This document shows positions 59,028 through 64,000 of a stretch of DNA of 64,000 bases, piece by piece. Origin of the DNA: Flagellatimonas centrodinii (GTDB lineage Bacteria > Pseudomonadota > Gammaproteobacteria > Nevskiales > Nevskiaceae); contig NZ_CP092104.1 of the NCBI RefSeq assembly GCF_016918765.2, forward strand, positions 1,426,001 through 1,490,000, given 5' to 3'. Both the position numbers and the translations under genes were made by a program. Numbering within the stretch: the stretch's first letter is position 1; every line of letters starts with the position of its first letter. The notes under the pieces were generated by a model. The model saw only the letters and a list, made by a program, of their open reading frames with translations, ran no database searches and was not told the DNA's origin.

Positions 59028-60710
59028 TCAGGGCGCCAGCGGCGGCGGGTTGTCCCGCGGCACCGTGGGACGGTTACGCGGCAGCCGCGTGACGTGACGG
59101 GCACCGCGGGCCGTGGCATAGCCCGTGGCGAAGGCCTCGCTGCCGCCGGGTTCGGCAATGGTCGACACGTACCAGTACTCGCCGACGGTTTCGGCCTCGG
59201 TGATGTCCAGCAGCAGATAGCCCTTGCGGGTGACCTCGACGTATTGCATGTGCGGGTTCAGCAGCCGCAACACGTTGGCCAGCTGTGGGGCGTTCTCCAG
59301 CTGATCGAAGCCGCTGGAGGTCACCGAGGTGGCGACGTACTCCACCCCCAGCGAACCGCTGCCGGTGAGCGCGTTGTACTGCAGCAGGTTCTCCGGGTCC
59401 GGTGTCAGGTCCATCACCCAGGAGCTGTGGATGTCACCGGTGAGCACCACGAAGTTGTCGATATTGCGGTCGGCCAGATGATTGAAGATGGCGGTGCGCT
59501 CGGCCTGGTAGCCGTCCCACTGGTCGGGGTTGGCGTAGAGGTCGGTCAGCCCCTCGCCGCTGGCGAACAGGGGAATCGGCAGGTCCGCCAGCGCCGCGAC
59601 CGGAATGCCAAGGTCGGGCAGGGGTGTGGCCTTGAGCTGGCCGAACATCACCTGCTGGCCGACCACCTTCCAGGTGGCCTCGGTGGTCTCCAGTCCGCTC
59701 AGCAGCCAGTCGCGCTGCGCCGGGCCGATCAGGCGGCGATCGGGCGCGAAGTTGCCGGGGTCGCCGATACCGAGCTCGTCGTCCCGGTCGAACAAGCGGG
59801 TGTCGAGCATCCACAGGTCCAGCAACTGGCCGAAGCGGAAGTGACGCCAGATGCGGTTGGGGTTGCCCGGCTCCGGCAGGCGGATCGGCATCCACTCGTC
59901 ATAGGCCTGCTGCGCCCAGGCCTTGCGGATCTGCCAGATGCCCTCGTCGCCCTCGGTATGATTACCGGCGCTGTCGCGCCGCGAATTGTTGGTGGACTCG
60001 TGATCGTCCCAGACGGTAATCCACGGATGCTGTCGGTGAGCCGCCATCAGGTCCGGGTCGGCCTTGTACTGCGCATGGCGCATGCGGTAGTCGGCCAGCG
60101 TGAGAATCTCGGCAGCCGGTTGGTGGGCGCGGCCGACGTTGCCCTGACCCCCACTCTCGTACAGGTAGTCACCTAGATGCAGCACCGCATCCAGGTCGGC
60201 GCGTTCGGCAATGAAGCGGTAGGCGTTGAAGAAGCCGGCCGGGTAGTTGGAACAGCTCACCACCGCCAGTCGCAAGCGGTCGGTGTTGGCGGGCGCCGTG
60301 CGGGTACGGCCGGTGATCGACTCGAAGCCGAGTGCCGAGAAGCGGAAGTAGTAGGTGTGTCCGGCGGCCAGCCCGGTGGCGTCGAGTTTCACCGTCCAGT
60401 CGCGGGCCGCCTCGGCCGTTACTGCCAGGGTGCGCGGGTTCACCGTCAGCGCCGGATCCTCGGCCAGCGTGACGGTGCCCGGAACATCGCCTTCCATTCC
60501 GGCCGGCGGGGTGATGCGAGTCCACAGGATCACCCGGTCGGTGAGCGGGTCGCCGGAGGCGACGCCGTGATTGAAGGGGGAGCCCCCCGAACCCGCGCCG
60601 TCACCGCAGCCGGCCAGCGGCAGCGCGGTAGCGGCGAGACCAGCGGCGCCGGCACGCCGCAGAAAGGTTCGGCGAGACCAGCCATGCCGGGTTTGACGAT
60701 TTCGGCCCAC
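59028..60710 (-). CDS. phoD: PhoD-like alkaline phosphatase, copy 2 (GTG start)
   Basis: A 560-residue PhoD paralogue of copy 1. Tat leader GWSRRTFLRRAGAAGLAATA with lipobox LAGC; motifs GDYLYESGG, WDDHESTNNSRRD and LTGDIHSSWVMD are present. The start is GTG at 60710, which aligns with the ATG of copy 1 and has a GGGGG ribosome site; a longer reading to 60791 lacks support. It is the first gene of the leftward phosphorus cluster. No clear Pho box is seen in front of it. Confidence 0.94.
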   Translation of the reverse strand: MGRNRQTRHGWSRRTFLRRAGAAGLAATALPLAGCGDGAGSGGSPFNHGVASGDPLTDRVILWTRITPPAGMEGDVPGTVTLAEDPALTVNPRTLAVTAEAARDWTVKLDATGLAAGHTYYFRFSALGFESITGRTRTAPANTDRLRLAVVSCSNYPAGFFNAYRFIAERADLDAVLHLGDYLYESGGQGNVGRAHQPAAEILTLADYRMRHAQYKADPDLMAAHRQHPWITVWDDHESTNNSRRDSAGNHTEGDEGIWQIRKAWAQQAYDEWMPIRLPEPGNPNRIWRHFRFGQLLDLWMLDTRLFDRDDELGIGDPGNFAPDRRLIGPAQRDWLLSGLETTEATWKVVGQQVMFGQLKATPLPDLGIPVAALADLPIPLFASGEGLTDLYANPDQWDGYQAERTAIFNHLADRNIDNFVVLTGDIHSSWVMDLTPDPENLLQYNALTGSGSLGVEYVATSVTSSGFDQLENAPQLANVLRLLNPHMQYVEVTRKGYLLLDITEAETVGEYWYVSTIAEPGGSEAFATGYATARGARHVTRLPRNRPTVPRDNPPPLAP

Positions 60711-60836
60711 GGAGGCCCCCAAAAGAGAGATGACGAAGCCGATTCTAGAGGTGATACTGCTGCAACATGATGGCAGCGTCAGATCTGCCATCGGGGCAAC
60801 GACGTCTGCCCGCTTCCAACGTCATGAGGAGACTCC

Positions 60837-61439
60837 ATGCCCCGTTCAGGCCGGCATCTCGATTTGGGCTGTGGCCTGAATCCGCGCAACCCGTATGGGT
60901 TTGACGATCTGCACGGGATCGATCTGGTGATGCCCGCCCAGCCGCCCGCCGCATTCCAGCTGCGCGTGGCCAATCTGGCCATGGCGCCGATCCCGTATCC
61001 GGCGGATCATTTCGATGCGGTCTCGGCCTTCGATTTTCTCGAACATGTGCCCCGGGTACTGGCGACGCCCGACGGCCAGGCCACCCGGTTCCCCTTTCTC
61101 GACCTGATGGGCGAAATCTGGCGGGTGCTGAAGCCGGGCGGCCAGTTCTATGCGCTGACGCCGGCCTACCCGAGCGCCGAGGCGTTCCAGGACCCCACCC
61201 ACGTCAACATCATCACCGCGGAAACCCATACGTATTTCTGCGGCGCGGCACCGTATGCGACGCACTACGGCTTCCGTGGCCGGTTTGCCTGCCAGCGGGC
61301 CGGCTGGACTTACGCCAAGTACGCGGAGAGCGCCGAGTGGAACGGCCGCAAGCGATGGCGCAGCGCGCTTCGGCGTCTCAGCAGCGCGCCGCCTACCCAT
61401 TTTCTGTGGGAGCTGTCGGCGGTCAAGCCGATCGCGTAG
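60837..61439 (+). CDS. Small class I SAM-dependent methyltransferase
   Basis: A 200-residue methyltransferase with motif I HLDLGCGLNP, the acidic DLHGID end of the second strand, VSAFDFLEHVPR and VLKPGGQFYALTPAYPS. No signal peptide, so cytoplasmic. Substrate unknown. The ATG follows GAGGAG. It is divergent from PhoD copy 2, and its end overlaps the end of prpR by 17 bases on the opposite strand. Confidence 0.85.
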   Translation: MPRSGRHLDLGCGLNPRNPYGFDDLHGIDLVMPAQPPAAFQLRVANLAMAPIPYPADHFDAVSAFDFLEHVPRVLATPDGQATRFPFLDLMGEIWRVLKPGGQFYALTPAYPSAEAFQDPTHVNIITAETHTYFCGAAPYATHYGFRGRFACQRAGWTYAKYAESAEWNGRKRWRSALRRLSSAPPTHFLWELSAVKPIA

Positions 61440-62985
61440 CGGGCGGCCGCAGCCAGCGCCACAAGGTGGTTCGGGACACCCCCAGGGCTGATGCCAGCGC
61501 CTGGCGGTCGCCCCCCATTGCGGCCAGACGGGCCTCCAGGTCGGCTATGCCGGGGCGGCGTGGTGCTGCCACTGCGGCCTCGCGTATGCGGTGGCCGGCC
61601 AGTTCGGGGGCCTGTTGCAGCAATGCCGCCCGGTCGACCCGCTCGCTGCCGCTGACGCGTAGACGCTCCAGCAGATTGCGCAGCTCGCGCACGTTGCCCG
61701 GCCAGGCGTATTGGCGCAGCAGGGTCGCCGCCGCGGCATCGAACTGGACGGCCGGCCCGGCCAGGTCGTGCTGCAGGTGGGCGATCAACGGCAGCAGGTC
61801 GTCCGGGCGGTCGCGCAAGGGCGGCAGTGCTAGTCGCAACACGTTGAGACGGTAGTAGAGATCGGTGCGCAGCCGGCCATTGGCGACGTCGGCTTCGACA
61901 TCGCGGTGGGTGGCGGCGATGACGCGGATATCCACCGGCAGCGGACGGCTGCTGCCCACGCGCAGCACTTCGCGTTCTTCCAGCACGCGCAACAGGCGGG
62001 TTTGCAGCGCGGTCGGCATTTCGCCGATCTCGTCCAGCAGCAGGGTGCCCCCCTGGGCGGCCTCGATGAGGCCGGCGCGGCCACCGCGACGGGCGCCGGT
62101 AAAGGCACCTTCGTCGTGGCCGAACAGTTCGGCTTCGAGCAAGGTCTCGCTGAGCGCACCGCAGTTGACGGCAACGAACGGGCGCGCCGCGCGCGGGCTC
62201 AGGGCATGGACGGCGCGCGCCGCACGCTCCTTGCCGGTGCCGCTCTCGCCGAGGATCAGCAGGGTGGCGTCGCTGGCGGCCAGCCGCGGCAGCTGGGCCC
62301 GGACCGTCGCCGCCGCGGCGCTGTCGCCGATGAACGTCGGCCCCTCGTCGGTATCGCGGGGCCGACTCACGCGACGGCGGCTGGGAGCGGGGCGCTCGAG
62401 CAGGGTGCAAAGGTCCAGGGCCTGCTCGAAGGCAGCGCGCGCGGAGGCAGCGGAGTAGAGCAGGATGCCGGCCATGCCGGCCTGCTCGGCCAGTTCCGTG
62501 ACCAGCCCGGTGCCGACCAGGGCGCCGACCCCCTGGGCGCGCAGTTCCGAAACATGCAGCCGGGCATCTTCGGCGGTGGTGAAGGCGCGCTGCGACACAG
62601 GAAGATCGAAGGCGCGGCAGAAGTCGGCGAAGGCGGGCATGTCGGCGGCGTGGGTGATGACGCCGATGTGGTCGGACACGGCGCGGGCGCGCGCCAGGGC
62701 CTGCATCAGGTCGAAGCCACTGGGGCGGATCAGCACGCTGGGCACCGGCAGGCGGCTGCGCAGGTAGGCGCCGTTGGAGCCGGCTGCGATCAATACATCG
62801 TAGGGCCGCTGGGCGTGCTGTCGCCGCAGGTGGCGCAGGGCCTCCTCGAAGCCCAGCGGCACCAGTTCGATTTCCGCGCGGTCGTCGAAGTCCGGGATCA
62901 AATCTCCGAGCAGGGCAGACAGGCGGGTCACCGCGACTACGGCAATGCGGGGGCGATGACCGGCGGTTCGTGTTTCACGTTCCAT
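61423..62985 (-). CDS. prpR: Propionate catabolism regulator PrpR (sigma-54 activator)
   Basis: A 520-residue sigma-54-dependent activator. The N-terminal PrpR_N sensory domain (about residues 12-190) senses 2-methylcitrate in known homologues. The AAA+ domain has Walker A GESGTGKE, the sigma-54 contact GAFTGA and LLLDEIGEM. A Fis-type helix-turn-helix (GDRQALASALGVSRTTLWRWL) ends the protein. It is divergent from prpB, whose promoter has a sigma-54 element. The ATG at 62985 is preferred over 63045, which would read through the binding-site repeats. Confidence 0.94.
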   Translation of the reverse strand: MERETRTAGHRPRIAVVAVTRLSALLGDLIPDFDDRAEIELVPLGFEEALRHLRRQHAQRPYDVLIAAGSNGAYLRSRLPVPSVLIRPSGFDLMQALARARAVSDHIGVITHAADMPAFADFCRAFDLPVSQRAFTTAEDARLHVSELRAQGVGALVGTGLVTELAEQAGMAGILLYSAASARAAFEQALDLCTLLERPAPSRRRVSRPRDTDEGPTFIGDSAAAATVRAQLPRLAASDATLLILGESGTGKERAARAVHALSPRAARPFVAVNCGALSETLLEAELFGHDEGAFTGARRGGRAGLIEAAQGGTLLLDEIGEMPTALQTRLLRVLEEREVLRVGSSRPLPVDIRVIAATHRDVEADVANGRLRTDLYYRLNVLRLALPPLRDRPDDLLPLIAHLQHDLAGPAVQFDAAAATLLRQYAWPGNVRELRNLLERLRVSGSERVDRAALLQQAPELAGHRIREAAVAAPRRPGIADLEARLAAMGGDRQALASALGVSRTTLWRWLRPPATRSA

Positions 62986-62994
62986 GTCGCATAA

Positions 62995-63022
62995 TGAAAC
63001 ATGAAACTCCGAATATGAAACA
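62995..63022. promoter_or_regulatory. PrpR-type binding repeats
   Basis: Three direct copies of TGAAAC(A/T) at 62995-63001, 63002-63008 and 63016-63022, with an inverted TGTTTCA at 62971-62977 inside the start of prpR. The spacings are 7 and 14 bp. Position between prpR and the sigma-54 promoter suits an upstream activator site. Confidence 0.55.
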
Positions 63023-63082
63023 TCGGCGACGCCAGTGCCTCCCAAGTAACTGATTTTAAGAGCTATCGATCAGAGCAATGGC

Positions 63083-63100
63083 TTGGCACGAGACTTGGTA
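63083..63100 (+). promoter_or_regulatory. Sigma-54 promoter of the prp operon
   Basis: TTGGCACGAGACTTGGTA has the -24 TGGCACG and -12 TTGG elements at the right distance; one base of the -12 element differs from the TTGCA/T consensus. The start of prpB is 31 bases further on. PrpR, encoded divergently, is a sigma-54 activator, which supports the call. Confidence 0.85.
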
Positions 63101-63130
63101 TAACAGCGTCCCCCCAACTGGAAGAGCCTG

Positions 63131-64000
63131 ATGACCACTCCCGCTTCCGCCGGCGCCCGGTTTCGCGCCGCCCTTGCCGAAGAGCAACCGCTGCAGGTGA
63201 TCGGCGCCATCAATGCCAACCACGCCCTGCTGGCCAAACGGGCCGGCTTCAAGGCGATCTACCTCTCCGGCGGCGGTGTCGCGGCGGGTTCGCTGGGGCT
63301 GCCGGATCTCGGCATCAGCGGACTCGAAGATGTCCTGATCGACGTCCGCCGCATTTCGGATGTCTGCGATACCCCGCTGTTGGTGGATGTGGACACCGGC
63401 TTCGGCAGCTCGGCTTTCAATGTGGCGCGTACGGTGAAAAGCCTGATCAAGGCTGGCGCGGGGGCCATGCATATCGAAGATCAGGTGGGCGCCAAGCGTT
63501 GCGGCCATCGCCCCAACAAGGAGATCGTCAGCCAGGGCGAGATGGTGGACCGGGTGCGTGCGGCGGTGGATGCCCGCACCGACGACCAGTTCGTCATCAT
63601 GGCCCGCACCGATGCGTTGGCGGTGGAAGGCCTGGAAAAAGCGGTGGAACGGGCGGTGGCCTGCGTCGAAGCGGGTGCCGACATGATCTTCCCCGAAGCC
63701 ATCACCAGCCTGGAGATGTACCGCCAGTTTGCCGACGCGGTGAAGGTGCCGATTCTCGCCAACATCACCGAATTCGGTGCCACGCCGCTGTTCACCGTTG
63801 ACGAGCTGCGGGATGCCGGTTGCGGCCTGGTGCTGTACCCGCTGAGCGCCTTCCGCGCCATGAACAAGGCGGCCGAGAACGTGTACAACGCGGTGCGCCG
63901 CGACGGGACACAGAAGAACGTGGTCGATACCATGCAGACCCGCATGGAGCTGTACGACGTGATCGGCTACCACGATTACGAGCAAAAGCTGGACGCGCTG
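63131..64000 (+). CDS. prpB: 2-methylisocitrate lyase, cut by the right window edge
   Basis: The first 290 codons of PrpB, which cleaves 2-methylisocitrate to pyruvate and succinate in the methylcitrate cycle for propionyl-CoA. [25 protein letters not shown] and the isocitrate-lyase-family signature KRCGHRPNK are present. About 296 residues is normal, so only a few codons are missing. The ATG at 63131 has GGAAGAG upstream. Propionyl-CoA would arise from odd-chain alkanes and fatty acids handled by the other enzymes of the window. Confidence 0.96.
   Translation, partial: MTTPASAGARFRAALAEEQPLQVIGAINANHALLAKRAGFKAIYLSGGGVAAGSLGLPDLGISGLEDVLIDVRRISDVCDTPLLVDVDTGFGSSAFNVARTVKSLIKAGAGAMHIEDQVGAKRCGHRPNKEIVSQGEMVDRVRAAVDARTDDQFVIMARTDALAVEGLEKAVERAVACVEAGADMIFPEAITSLEMYRQFADAVKVPILANITEFGATPLFTVDELRDAGCGLVLYPLSAFRAMNKAAENVYNAVRRDGTQKNVVDTMQTRMELYDVIGYHDYEQKLDAL

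Noticed and set aside
60711-60836. Possible Pho box in front of PhoD copy 2 (minus strand CTGCCAT-4-TTGCAGC)
   Set aside because: The second half matches the consensus at only three of seven positions.

Overview
The window comes from a GC-rich gammaproteobacterium with a lipid- and hydrocarbon-oriented metabolism. It carries a rubredoxin-fused AlkB alkane hydroxylase, a FadL-type porin, two wax ester synthase/DGAT paralogues, a cytochrome P450, a long acyl-CoA dehydrogenase and a sterol desaturase-type hydroxylase. This set resembles hydrocarbon-degrading Nevskiales-like lineages, but that placement is inference from gene content and not a phylogenetic result.

Layout. 1-17.7 kb is mostly chromosomal: the end of transaldolase, YceH, a FadL porin, WS/DGAT 1, HrpA, a REP-like repeat patch, WS/DGAT 2, and a rightward run pyrF-hemE-acyltransferase-P450-SlyD-exported methyltransferase, then acyl-CoA dehydrogenase. 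17.7-31.4 kb is a defence/accessory island: an mqsRA toxin-antitoxin pair, a decayed second copy of the acyl-CoA dehydrogenase 3' end, a complete type I-F CRISPR-Cas operon (cas1, cas2-3, csy1-4), an array of 64 repeats and 63 spacers, and a UPF0175-type antitoxin-like gene. 31.9-38.3 kb is a FecI/FecR-type surface-signalling unit driving a very large TonB-dependent receptor with an STN domain and a C-terminal extension of about 375 residues. 38.4-45.1 kb holds a fatty acid hydroxylase, two Crp/Fnr regulators, a flavin amine oxidase and an envelope-stress set (OmpA-like and DUF4398 lipoproteins, BON protein, CsbD, a 57-aa basic protein). 45.2-51.6 kb has an AraC regulator divergent from alkB, a lipase of the Candida antarctica lipase B type, and an overlapping pair of exported cofactor enzymes (covalent-FAD lactone oxidase and a PLP alanine-racemase-fold enzyme). 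51.7-60.7 kb is a leftward phosphorus-scavenging locus: two PhoD-type phosphatases, a TonB receptor preceded by a Pho-box-like site, a phytase-like propeller lipoprotein and a PhoX-like phosphatase. 60.8-64 kb holds a small methyltransferase, prpR and the start of the prp operon (prpB, cut by the window edge) with a sigma-54 promoter.

How it fits together. Alkanes and esters are oxidised or hydrolysed (AlkB, P450, lipase, hydroxylase), beta-oxidised (acyl-CoA dehydrogenase), stored as wax esters/triacylglycerol (WS/DGAT), and propionyl-CoA from odd chains enters the methylcitrate cycle (prp). Two TonB systems feed nutrients, one apparently a phosphorus acquisition locus. The CRISPR island is the clearest horizontally acquired part, marked by the flanking gene-end duplication and the toxin-antitoxin pair.
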